A program made the position numbers and the translations under genes. From Flavobacterium urocaniciphilum (lineage in GTDB: Bacteria > Bacteroidota > Bacteroidia > Flavobacteriales > Flavobacteriaceae), in the NCBI RefSeq assembly GCF_900110615.1, contig NZ_FOEI01000001.1, positions 310,001 through 374,000 of the forward strand: a stretch of DNA of 64,000 nucleotides, read 5' to 3'. Below the pieces are notes generated by a model. The model saw only the letters and a list, made by a program, of their open reading frames with translations. It ran no database searches and was not told the DNA's origin. The first letter of the stretch is position 1. The number at the start of each line of letters is the position of its first letter. Below are positions 22,325 through 30,542 of this stretch, in pieces.

Positions 22325-23123
22325 TACCATTTTCCGTTTTAATTATCTTATTTTTGATATTAAATTCTCTAATTTTTAGATTTTTATTCCATTCTTCTTG
22401 ATTGAAATAACCTCGTTCATGATCCAAATGAATACATATTGCCGAATATCTAATTTGCTTGGATAAAATCCCTAAATTAAATAATCGTTCACCAATTTCT
22501 CTATCTAAACCACCGTATTGCATATCTTCATTAAATCCATTTACAGCTATTAAATCTTCTTTGTAACAAGACGTATTATGACCGTTAAAGGTTTTTTTGG
22601 TAGGTGTAATCCAATTCATAAAGGAATTAAATAAACTAAAACGAATCAATTTAGTTAATTTAAAATTTTTATTGACACCATTTTTTGCCAACCAAAATGG
22701 ATTGAAACAATTTCCAGACTGAATATCCGCATCTGTAATTAATTTGGAAGTATTTAAAGGTAATTTGAAATATCCACCCGACAAGAAATATCCTTTTTCT
22801 TTAAATTTTAAATGTTTGGAAATAAAATCTTTTCTTGGAATACAATCACCATCGGTAAATAATAAATATTTTGAGTTTGCTTTTACAATGGCTTTATTTA
22901 GAATTTTACATTTTTGAAAGCCATTATCTTCTTGCCAAACATGTACAATTGGATAAGAGAATTTGTCTTGAAATGAAGTAATTAATTGTGCTGTTTTTTC
23001 GGTAGAACCGTCATCTGCAATTACAATTTCAAAATCCTTTTCAGTTTGATTGCAATAGCCAATAAGTACTTTTCGCAGCCAATTTTCAGAATTGTAGGTG
23101 GTAATAATTACAGAAATTTTCAT
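22308..23123 (-). CDS. glycosyltransferase family 2
   Basis: The start is taken as the second ATG (23123; 'MKISVIITTYNSENWLRKVL'), with an alternative ATG two codons earlier. The 271-residue enzyme has 'EIVIADDGSTEKTAQLI', the DxD motif in 'YLLFTDGDCIPRKDF', and 'MQYGGLDREIGERLFNLGIL' with the catalytic acid. The 'GLDREIGERL' pattern occurs in GT2 enzymes with a galactosyltransferase-type C-terminal domain. It lies downstream of the Kdo-kinase-like gene on the same strand (24-base gap), and the pair probably modifies the LPS core. Confidence 0.9.
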   Translation of the reverse strand: MKISVIITTYNSENWLRKVLIGYCNQTEKDFEIVIADDGSTEKTAQLITSFQDKFSYPIVHVWQEDNGFQKCKILNKAIVKANSKYLLFTDGDCIPRKDFISKHLKFKEKGYFLSGGYFKLPLNTSKLITDADIQSGNCFNPFWLAKNGVNKNFKLTKLIRFSLFNSFMNWITPTKKTFNGHNTSCYKEDLIAVNGFNEDMQYGGLDREIGERLFNLGILSKQIRYSAICIHLDHERGYFNQEEWNKNLKIREFNIKNKIIKTENGINQYV

Positions 23124-23147
23124 TAACATGTATAAAAGTGAAAAATA

Positions 23148-23909
23148 CTATTTTTTCCAGAATAAAAATTTCTTTTTCAATCTTTTTTTTCTGAAAAATC
23201 GGTATTGAAATTCTGAAGTAAATTTCCACATCGTTTCAAAAACTAAATCTTCGTTCTCTCCAGTAATTTTAGCGTATTCATTACTCATAATTGCAATCAT
23301 ATCTTTTTTTGGAGTTAAACGCGATAAGTTTTTCATTCGAACTTCAAATGACATGGTATCATGAAATTTCATTCTATTTAAATCTACTAAAAAAAACGAG
23401 TAATTTCCATTGGAATTATTCTGAATTAAAGTATTTCCAGGTGAATGATCTAAAAATTCAACGCCTTCTTGGTGCATGTAAGCAGAAAATCGTGTAAACT
23501 GACGTAATATTTCGATTCTATTATCTAAATCTTCGTTGTTTACGACTTCTTTAAATTCAAAAACATTATTTATATGTTCACAAACATAATAACTGTCTTT
23601 TAATCCTAACCAATTTTTATTTTCAGAATAAGCAATTGGAGTAGGAGTACCAATCTGTTTTTCTGCTAAAATTGAAGCATATTCAAACGATCTTCTTGCT
23701 TTCGATTTACGAATGTAACCGTAAATAATCTGATTTAAAAAATGTGGTTTTTTAAAAGATTTAATGTTTAGAGTAATTTCGCCCGTTGAAAATAATTTGA
23801 TGGAATTTCTTTTACCAGCCACTAATAATTCTCCCGAAGTATCATAATTTTCAATACTTTTCGTGATTTCAGTTTGTAGGTTATTAAATTTCGGATTTAT
23901 CTTCAACAT
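23148..23909 (-). CDS. Kdo kinase-like / lipopolysaccharide kinase
   Basis: A 253-residue member of the protein-kinase-like LPS kinase group (KdkA/WaaP/InaA). The catalytic loop is 'GVEFLDHSPGNTLIQ' (residues about 149-163; Asp and Asn visible). The metal-binding Asp is probably in 'FFLVDLNRMKF', and an ATP-binding Lys may be near 'YIRKSKARRSFEYA'. These enzymes phosphorylate Kdo or heptose in lipid A-core, helping to hold the outer membrane together. The neighbours (GT2, GT9, GT4) fit LPS core assembly. Confidence 0.85.
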   Translation of the reverse strand: MLKINPKFNNLQTEITKSIENYDTSGELLVAGKRNSIKLFSTGEITLNIKSFKKPHFLNQIIYGYIRKSKARRSFEYASILAEKQIGTPTPIAYSENKNWLGLKDSYYVCEHINNVFEFKEVVNNEDLDNRIEILRQFTRFSAYMHQEGVEFLDHSPGNTLIQNNSNGNYSFFLVDLNRMKFHDTMSFEVRMKNLSRLTPKKDMIAIMSNEYAKITGENEDLVFETMWKFTSEFQYRFFRKKRLKKKFLFWKK

Positions 23910-23985
23910 AATTTTTTTTCAAAAATAAGGATTAACCTTGTAATTAAATAAGAATCAAATCGTAATTTTACTAAAATTTTTAGGA

Positions 23986-25041
23986 ATGCGAATATTTTTA
24001 GAATCACATAATATAAAAAACAAAGCAGGTGGATTAGGAACCTTTAATTTTCAGCTTATTAACGCAATGAGAAAACTGGATTTGAAAGGTCTTGATATCA
24101 CTTTGAATGCGCAATATCCTAAAAAATTAAAAGAAGAATTTGGTTCTGTTTTCAGATATTCAAAATATAAAAGCTTAGAAAGATACTTTATTTTTAGAAA
24201 AAAGCGTCAATACTATGTTTGGCATAGTTTGAATCAGAATACGAAAGTGGAACCTTTTTACAAACCGAAAAAGTATATTCTTACGATTCATGATGTAAAT
24301 TTTGTAGAAGAAGTTTCTAAAAACATGAATCACAAAGTAAACAAACGCTTTATTAGTAAATTAAACCGTGCTGATGTAATTACGTATATTTCTGAATTTG
24401 CTAAAAAACAAACACATCAATATTTCAACGTTCCGAATGTTCCAGAATATGTAATTTATAATGGAAATCCGTGTGAAGAAATTATTGAAAATAATACTTT
24501 TCAACCCGATTTTGAAATTGCAAAACCATTTTTATATTCACTTGGCGATTTCATTCCGAGAAAAAACTTCCTTTCGTTAGTGAAAATGATGAAATATGTA
24601 GACGATTATATTTTGATCATTTCTGGAAATAACAATAAAGAATACGGTGAAGAAATTAAACAATACATTCAGAAAAATAAGTTGGAAAACAAAGTTATTT
24701 TAACTGGAATTGTGGATGATGCTGCCAAACAATATTACCTAAAAAATTGTTCTGCATTTTTGTTTCCTTCGATTCGTGAAGGATTTGGTTTACCTCCAAT
24801 TGAAGCCATGATGTTTGAAAAACCAGTGTTCTTATCGAAATTAACTTCCTTACCAGAAATTGGTGGTGATGCCGCTTTTTATTGGGATAAATTTGACGCA
24901 AAATACATGAAAGATTTCTTGTATGAATCGTTAGAGCAATTCAATAAAAATCCAGATTTTTATAAAAAGAAAATTTCTGAAAGAGCAAACTTCTTCACTT
25001 GGGAAAAAGCAGCAAAACAGTATTTAGAGTTGTATAAATAA
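23986..25041 (+). CDS. glycosyltransferase family 4
   Basis: The 351-residue GT-B enzyme has an N-terminal half with 'FLESHNIKNKAGGLGTFNFQ' and the C-terminal Glycos_transf_1 domain: 'PFLYSLGDFIPRKNFLSLV', then 'FLFPSIREGFGLPPIEAMMF' (the EX7E-type motif), 'PVFLSKLTSLPEIGGDAAFY' and 'FTWEKAAKQYLELYK'. It retains the donor configuration using an NDP-sugar. It is a single rightward gene between two leftward ones, with a probable promoter TTG (23938-23940)-N22-TAatTTTA (23963-23970). The donor sugar is unknown. Confidence 0.92.
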   Translation: MRIFLESHNIKNKAGGLGTFNFQLINAMRKLDLKGLDITLNAQYPKKLKEEFGSVFRYSKYKSLERYFIFRKKRQYYVWHSLNQNTKVEPFYKPKKYILTIHDVNFVEEVSKNMNHKVNKRFISKLNRADVITYISEFAKKQTHQYFNVPNVPEYVIYNGNPCEEIIENNTFQPDFEIAKPFLYSLGDFIPRKNFLSLVKMMKYVDDYILIISGNNNKEYGEEIKQYIQKNKLENKVILTGIVDDAAKQYYLKNCSAFLFPSIREGFGLPPIEAMMFEKPVFLSKLTSLPEIGGDAAFYWDKFDAKYMKDFLYESLEQFNKNPDFYKKKISERANFFTWEKAAKQYLELYK

Positions 25042-25044
25042 TTT

Positions 25045-25902
25045 TTATTTAAACAAAAACTTAAACCATTGTCCGAAGTTTTTCTTCCAAATGTAAAAAG
25101 ATGTTGGTAAGAAATCTTTAGAGTTAAAATTTTTAGAAACTTCATCGATATTTTTTCCAGCAACGTAATTCAACGATTTCCATTTTTCAGGTTCGATGTA
25201 GAATACATCTTTCAATTCTTTATAATTGTCTTTGGTTGCGCTTTTCCATTTCTCTAAAAAATGCGGATTCAATTCGTTTTTGTGTCCCCAATTTTTAAAT
25301 TTCGTTTCTAATTCTTTTTCAGAACGCGATAAGGTTTCATGTAAAATTAAATTATCAGTATAAATAATTCTTTTTCGCGTGTTTCTTCCAACTTTATAAT
25401 TCGGAATATTGGTTGCTGTTAAACAACGCGTTGGCTCATCAACATATAAAAAGCCATCTTCTACAAATTTGTAGATATTTACCAAATAAGCAGCTATTTG
25501 AATTTCTTGTGCTTTTGGCGATTTCAAATAAGAATCATACTTACTAATATCTGAAACAAACTTTTTAAAATCTAAAAAATATTCATCGGCATCCAATTGA
25601 ATCAACCAATTTCCAAGTCCCATTTTTTCAGAAAGCATTTTTCTTTCACGAACTTCACATTCCATTGTAGTTAGATTTTCTTGATAAAACTGATCTTCGT
25701 AAATCACAATTTTATTTTTAGTATCCACTTCTTTAATCCAAGTAAAAAACGAATCATCAATAGAGAATGAAGCTCCATTCCAAGTTTTTCTATCCTTGTC
25801 GATTGCCAGAAATATTGTATCTGCTTCATCGTAAACTCGAGGTAAAGCATTTTTTAATAATTCGTAATCGTAAGAAATTAGGAAACCAACTTGGATCTTC
25901 AT
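25045..25902 (-). CDS. glycosyltransferase-like protein (GT2-related)
   Basis: A 285-residue protein with a GT-A style start ('VGFLISYDYELLKNALPRVY', then 'TIFLAIDKDRKTW') and a DxD-type metal motif in 'GNWLIQLDADEYFLDFKKF' (residues about 97-115). No signal peptide or membrane span is visible. It belongs to a GT2-related group often found in flavobacterial polysaccharide clusters, and I could not assign a substrate. It is convergent with the GT4 gene (3-base gap) and divergent from the next GT2. Confidence 0.8.
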   Translation of the reverse strand: MKIQVGFLISYDYELLKNALPRVYDEADTIFLAIDKDRKTWNGASFSIDDSFFTWIKEVDTKNKIVIYEDQFYQENLTTMECEVRERKMLSEKMGLGNWLIQLDADEYFLDFKKFVSDISKYDSYLKSPKAQEIQIAAYLVNIYKFVEDGFLYVDEPTRCLTATNIPNYKVGRNTRKRIIYTDNLILHETLSRSEKELETKFKNWGHKNELNPHFLEKWKSATKDNYKELKDVFYIEPEKWKSLNYVAGKNIDEVSKNFNSKDFLPTSFYIWKKNFGQWFKFLFK

Positions 25903-25978
25903 AGGTGTAAATTTTATTTTACAAATATAGCATTAACCCTATTAAATAGTTACTTTTGTTTTTGAAAAATATCATTTT

Positions 25979-26974
25979 ATGCACAAGCTAACTGTAGTTA
26001 CACCGGTTTATAATGGCGAAAAGTTTTTAGAAGAAACAATTGAAAGTGTTTTAAATCAGACTTTTAAAGATTTTAAGTATATTATTTTGAATGATAATTC
26101 TACCGATTCTTCTTTATCAATTATAGAGAAATATCAAGCAAAAGACGATAGAATTATTGTTGTAAATAAAGAACAAAATGTTGGTCCGGCTAACTTACGA
26201 AACGAAGGAATTGCAATGGCTGAAACGGATTTTGTTGCGTTAATTGATGCAGATGATATTGCAATGCCTACTCGTTTTGAAAAACAAATTAAAGTGATGG
26301 AAGCCAATGATAAGTTGGGTTTGTGTGGAACTTGGTTTACGATTTTTGGCGATAAAAAAGAGAAAGTAATCAGACATTCAGTTACACACGATGAATTGAA
26401 AGTTCAGATGTTGAACAATTGCGGAATAGGAAATCCGACGGTAATGTTGCGAAAAAGCTTGTTAGGAGATTTAAAATTTGAAAACCAATTTGTTCCTGCA
26501 GAAGACTATGGTATGTTTTGCGAATTTATTAATAAAGCTGAATTTTATAATATTCCAGAATCGTTATTAAGATACCGTTGGCATCCGAATAATATCAGTC
26601 AGACTAAAGAAGAAAACCTAAGAAAATCGGAAGTTATAATCAAGAAAAGACAATTAGAAAATCTTGGTATTACTGCTGATAATACAAATTTTCAATTTTA
26701 TATTAATGCTGTTTCATTAAAAAGAAAGTTGTCTGTAGAAGAAACTAAGGAAACTATTAATGCTGCTAAAATTCTAAAAGTAAACAATTTAAAATTACAA
26801 TATTGTAATCAGCAATTATTAGAAAATCACATCGATAGAACTATTTTAAGAACCATTCGAAATGTAAAAAACTACGATTTCAATTATATAAAATACTTGA
26901 AAAACGAATCGGGTTATTATTCCAAAATTAAGTTTTTAGATAAAGTGATGTTATTCTTTAAAGCGATTTTATAA
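25979..26974 (+). CDS. glycosyltransferase family 2
   Basis: The 331-residue enzyme begins with the family opening 'LTVVTPVYNGEKFLEETIES' and has 'YIILNDNSTDSSLSIIEKY' and 'DFVALIDADDIAMPTRFEKQ' (DxDD metal motif). The acceptor part follows ('PAEDYGMFCEFINKAEF', then 'LRYRWHPNNIS'). TActTTTG at 25951-25958 is a plausible -7 box 21 bases before the ATG. The C-terminal 90 residues are lysine/asparagine rich and may bind the membrane. It is convergent with the capsule-type glycosyltransferase gene (1 base apart). Confidence 0.92.
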   Translation: MHKLTVVTPVYNGEKFLEETIESVLNQTFKDFKYIILNDNSTDSSLSIIEKYQAKDDRIIVVNKEQNVGPANLRNEGIAMAETDFVALIDADDIAMPTRFEKQIKVMEANDKLGLCGTWFTIFGDKKEKVIRHSVTHDELKVQMLNNCGIGNPTVMLRKSLLGDLKFENQFVPAEDYGMFCEFINKAEFYNIPESLLRYRWHPNNISQTKEENLRKSEVIIKKRQLENLGITADNTNFQFYINAVSLKRKLSVEETKETINAAKILKVNNLKLQYCNQQLLENHIDRTILRTIRNVKNYDFNYIKYLKNESGYYSKIKFLDKVMLFFKAIL

Positions 26975-26975
26975 A

Positions 26976-28445
26976 TTATCGATTAAACAATCGTCGTAAT
27001 TCTCTAATCACTGGATTAGCCTTTATTTTTTTGCCTTTATATGTTCCTTTGGCGATATTAATCGGTTGGTAATTCTGATATTTATTTCCAAAATTCTCGT
27101 TCCAGTAGCCATATTTCAATGTTTCTGAAGCATCAATATTCGGGAATTTGAAATCGTTTGAAGTAATCGCTTCAATCGTTTCTTCATGTGATTTTGGAAT
27201 GTAGAAACAATTTAGTTTTTCATACGCTGCTTTACCTAATAAAATTACATTTTTACCAGCAAAAGCTGCTTCAGCTCCAACAGTTGAACCGAAAACAATA
27301 ATGATATCACTTTTATTAATCAAAGCATAAGTGTCAACACTGTCTTGAGCGCCAATGATTTCTAATTGTTCTAAAGGTTCTAATTCATTTTTGATAAAGT
27401 CATTTTGAGCGTTATCTAAACCTTTTAAATTCGGGTGAATTCGTAAGTATAATTTAATATTTTCGTGTTGTGATAACGATTCTGCTATTTGCTTAATACC
27501 TAAATTGTCATTTTCATAGAAATACGGTCCGAATCCTTCTAAACCTTCATATTCATCTAAAGAAGAATTGAAAATAGTTACTACTTTTTTACCTTCAATA
27601 TGATTGAAACTTTCTGGTAATCTTCCTTCTTGTTGCTCTTTTGTAAACGAATACCATGCATCTTCTACACGTTGAATTCGATTGGTATAAAAACGTTTTC
27701 CGATATCTTCTTTATCATCAGTTGCGGTTTCCCAAAGCATTTCCATCTCTTGAGAAACGGTTTCAATTGAATGTGGAATCGAGTTTACTCTAAATAAAAA
27801 TGTATCTAATTTTCCGCCACGTTCGTGCGTTACATAATTGATTTTATTTTGCTGACAAACACGTAATAAGGGGCGGTTTTCTATAAATCTTCCGTTGAAT
27901 AGAATGACTAAATTTGGTTTAACCAAACTTGCAATATTTGAAAAAGCTTCAAATAAATACGCACCTGTTTTGATTCCGTTTTCAATAAATTTCGAATGTT
28001 CTTCTAATTTTGGTAAATGATTTCTGGTGAAGGAAACTAAAGAAGAAGCCGTTGCCATTCCCACATCGTACCCATTAAATTTATATTTTTTTAAATCGGA
28101 TAACGAATTAAATTCAAATTTGAGTAAAGCATTATTAGTATACTCATTATAATCTAAATAATCAGCATATTCAATTACTTTTAGTTTATCTGGATTTTTG
28201 ATGTTTTTATATACTTCTTTTATACCAGCTTTTACTCTAGAAACACATACATTACACGTCCATTTTTCATGTGTAGGATTGTTAAAACAAACCTTAAAAT
28301 CCTTTTTACAAATTAGCCAATAGATTGTATTATTTTGTTCTAACAATCTTTCAATCACTTCCATTTCCGTTTCTAAATGCGGAGTAGGGTGGTAAGATGT
28401 TTGAACAATTATGGTTTGATTATGTATGTTTTCTATTGTATTCAT
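26976..28445 (-). CDS. capsule polysaccharide biosynthesis-type glycosyltransferase
   Basis: A 489-residue protein with two Rossmann-like halves. The C-terminal half has 'IKLYLRIHPNLKGLDNAQND' and 'NKSDIIIVFGSTVGAEAAFA' followed by 'GKNVILLGK', the pattern of Capsule_synth/KpsS-like GT-B enzymes that use CMP-activated ulosonic acids. A small Cys-pair insertion ('FNNPTHEKWTCNVCVSR') lies near residue 60. It is the last gene of the leftward nonulosonate operon, 30 bases after pseI, so a role as the transferase of the CMP-nonulosonate is attractive but inferred. Confidence 0.75.
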   Translation of the reverse strand: MNTIENIHNQTIIVQTSYHPTPHLETEMEVIERLLEQNNTIYWLICKKDFKVCFNNPTHEKWTCNVCVSRVKAGIKEVYKNIKNPDKLKVIEYADYLDYNEYTNNALLKFEFNSLSDLKKYKFNGYDVGMATASSLVSFTRNHLPKLEEHSKFIENGIKTGAYLFEAFSNIASLVKPNLVILFNGRFIENRPLLRVCQQNKINYVTHERGGKLDTFLFRVNSIPHSIETVSQEMEMLWETATDDKEDIGKRFYTNRIQRVEDAWYSFTKEQQEGRLPESFNHIEGKKVVTIFNSSLDEYEGLEGFGPYFYENDNLGIKQIAESLSQHENIKLYLRIHPNLKGLDNAQNDFIKNELEPLEQLEIIGAQDSVDTYALINKSDIIIVFGSTVGAEAAFAGKNVILLGKAAYEKLNCFYIPKSHEETIEAITSNDFKFPNIDASETLKYGYWNENFGNKYQNYQPINIAKGTYKGKKIKANPVIRELRRLFNR

Positions 28446-28475
28446 GTAATGATGTAATTGAAATTGAGGCGTTTA

Positions 28476-29513
28476 TTATTGTATGAAATCTAACGACATA
28501 GGTGTTCCTTTTTCAAGGTCAGCATTAACTTTTTTACCTAACAATTCGTTATAAAATTTCGGATGTAAACCAAATCCTGGACGAACAGAACGTAAGTTAT
28601 TTTCTGTTAGGATTTCTCCCGATTTAATATCTTCAGCAATGTAAAGTGAACGACTAAAATCTTTTCCTTTCGCTTGTTTTTCAGTTAAGGTATAATCAAC
28701 AACACCAATTGCTTTTTCTGCTTCTCTTACAGCTTTAACCATAGCTGTAAATTCTTCTTCATTCATAGAAAAAGAAGCGTCAGGACCGCCAATATTTCTA
28801 TCTAAAATAAAATGTTTTTCGATAATTTTCGCACCAAAAGTTGTAGCAACAATTGGAACTGTAGCACCCATTGTATGATCAGATAATCCAGAAATTACAT
28901 TAAATCGTTCCGCAATATCTTTCACCATACACATATTGGCTTCTTCTATTGGAGCTGGATAACTTGATGTACATTTTAATAATGCGATGTCGTGATTACC
29001 CACTCGTTTACAAGCTTCAACGGCTAGTTCAATATCTTTTAATTCAGCAATTCCTGTTGAAATTATGATAGGCTTTCCTTTTGAAGCTACGTATTCAATT
29101 AATGGAATATCTGTAATTTCAAATGAAGCAATTTTGTAAGCTGGTGAATTTAATTCTTCTAATAAATCAACAGCCGTTTTATCAAAAGGTGAAGAAAAGC
29201 ATATTAATCCTTCTGCAGCTGCTGCTTCATAAATAGTTTTATGCCATTCCCATGGAGTATAAGCTTCTTGGTATAATTCATGTAATTTTCTGCCGTCCCA
29301 AATGGTACCTTTAATTACAAAATCTGGTTTGTCTGAATCTAACGTAATCGAGTCGGCAGTATAGGTTTGTAATTTAATACAATCTGCACCCGCTCTTTTT
29401 GCCGCTCTAACGGTTTCTAAGGCAGTTTCTAAACTACCGTTATGATTAGCAGAAAGTTCAGCGATAATAAATACAGGTGAGTTTTTATCGATTGTAAAAT
29501 TTCCTATTTTCAT
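28476..29513 (-). CDS. pseI: pseudaminic acid synthase PseI (NeuB family)
   Basis: From ATG 29513 ('MKIGNFTIDKNSPVFIIAEL') the protein has 345 residues. The TIM-barrel condensing domain shows 'AELSANHNGSLETALETVRA', 'CIKLQTYTADSITLD', 'YKIASFEITDIPLIEYVA', 'LLKCTSSYPAP' and 'GLSDHTMG'. The C-terminal SAF domain has 'DFSRSLYIAEDIKSGEIL' and 'NLRSVRPGFGLHP'. It condenses phosphoenolpyruvate with a 2,4-diacetamido hexose to give pseudaminic acid. The longer frame from 29564 overlaps the upstream gene and is rejected. NeuB (sialic) and LegI (legionaminic) are alternatives, but the neighbouring pseB/pseC favour PseI. Confidence 0.92.
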   Translation of the reverse strand: MKIGNFTIDKNSPVFIIAELSANHNGSLETALETVRAAKRAGADCIKLQTYTADSITLDSDKPDFVIKGTIWDGRKLHELYQEAYTPWEWHKTIYEAAAAEGLICFSSPFDKTAVDLLEELNSPAYKIASFEITDIPLIEYVASKGKPIIISTGIAELKDIELAVEACKRVGNHDIALLKCTSSYPAPIEEANMCMVKDIAERFNVISGLSDHTMGATVPIVATTFGAKIIEKHFILDRNIGGPDASFSMNEEEFTAMVKAVREAEKAIGVVDYTLTEKQAKGKDFSRSLYIAEDIKSGEILTENNLRSVRPGFGLHPKFYNELLGKKVNADLEKGTPMSLDFIQ

Positions 29514-29523
29514 GATTAAAGTA

Positions 29524-30540
29524 TTATAATTTTTTGATGTAATGAAAACTCGGAATGTTTTCATAATTTAAAACAGATTCTAATTCGAAGCCCGCTTTTT
29601 TAAAGGCTTTTTCAGAAGCTGTATTTTCTAATTTAATATAAGCACTAATGGTAACTTCTGGATGTAACATCAAGAAACTTTCAGCTGCTAAACGAATCAT
29701 TTCGCTAGCGTAACCTTTTCCTCTATGATTTTTATCGTTTGAAATACCAATTATTGCAGTATTGTTTTCTGTATTTTGTATGCGAACTTGTCCGATTGCA
29801 TTTCCTAAATGATTTTCAAAAACCAACATCGAGCAAGTAGCATCTTTAATTTTATTTTGAAACCAATTTTGATGATTTTCTAAAGAAATTGCACCCGATT
29901 GATACGAATTTTCTCTTACTGAAGCATCATTTGTCCAATCGAAATACAACATCATGTCTTTTTCTGTTGCTTTTCTGAACGAAATCTTTCTATTCCATTT
30001 CGCGTGATAAACCACATCTAAAAATGTACCATCAAAGTAGCAATGTTCTTTTAAACGTGCTTCTTCTTTAAATCCATTTAGTAGTAAAACATTATATAAA
30101 TGCGGTCGTAAATCGAATGCGTACGTAAAAATTTTATGAAAATTCAATTCTGAAAATGCTAATTCTTCTATCAAATTTAAGTAATTCGACCAATATTTTG
30201 AGAAATGTGCTGCCTCTAATTCGGTTTTCATGACAAAAGATATTTCTGCATTTTTATCAATCCAATTGATATGAACCAATCCGCCATAACCAATAAATTC
30301 ATTGTTTTCAAAAAACGAAAATAACAACTGACTTGGTTTTTCTTGATCAAATAGACTTGCAACAACTGTACTAAAATAGTTTTCTTGCTTTTCTTTAGTT
30401 AGTGGTTCCGCTTGACGTAAATGATAAATTTGTTGGTTGCGAATTTCTAAAATAGCATATTTGTCTTCGTCGCGTAACGGTTCAATATGAAAACCATTCG
30501 CTTCAAATGTATTATTTGTCAGACATTTATACTTTCGCAT
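29524..30540 (-). CDS. tandem GNAT acetyltransferase (PseH-like, two domains)
   Basis: The 338-residue protein holds two GNAT folds. Domain 1 (about residues 15-175) reads 'IEPLRDEDKYAILEIRNQQI' and 'IGYGGLVHINWIDKNAEISF'. Domain 2 (about 183-338) reads 'FRKATEKDMMLYFDWTNDAS', 'AIGQVRIQ' and 'NHRGKGYASEMIRLAAESF', with the acetyl-CoA loop RGKGYA. Domain 2 resembles the acetyltransferase half found fused to PseG hydrolases, but the hydrolase half is absent here and a second GNAT takes its place. It probably N-acetylates the C4 amine of the Pse precursor; the other domain may acylate a further amine. It lies 10 bases before the pseI start. Confidence 0.85.
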   Translation of the reverse strand: MRKYKCLTNNTFEANGFHIEPLRDEDKYAILEIRNQQIYHLRQAEPLTKEKQENYFSTVVASLFDQEKPSQLLFSFFENNEFIGYGGLVHINWIDKNAEISFVMKTELEAAHFSKYWSNYLNLIEELAFSELNFHKIFTYAFDLRPHLYNVLLLNGFKEEARLKEHCYFDGTFLDVVYHAKWNRKISFRKATEKDMMLYFDWTNDASVRENSYQSGAISLENHQNWFQNKIKDATCSMLVFENHLGNAIGQVRIQNTENNTAIIGISNDKNHRGKGYASEMIRLAAESFLMLHPEVTISAYIKLENTASEKAFKKAGFELESVLNYENIPSFHYIKKL

Positions 30541-30542
30541 CT

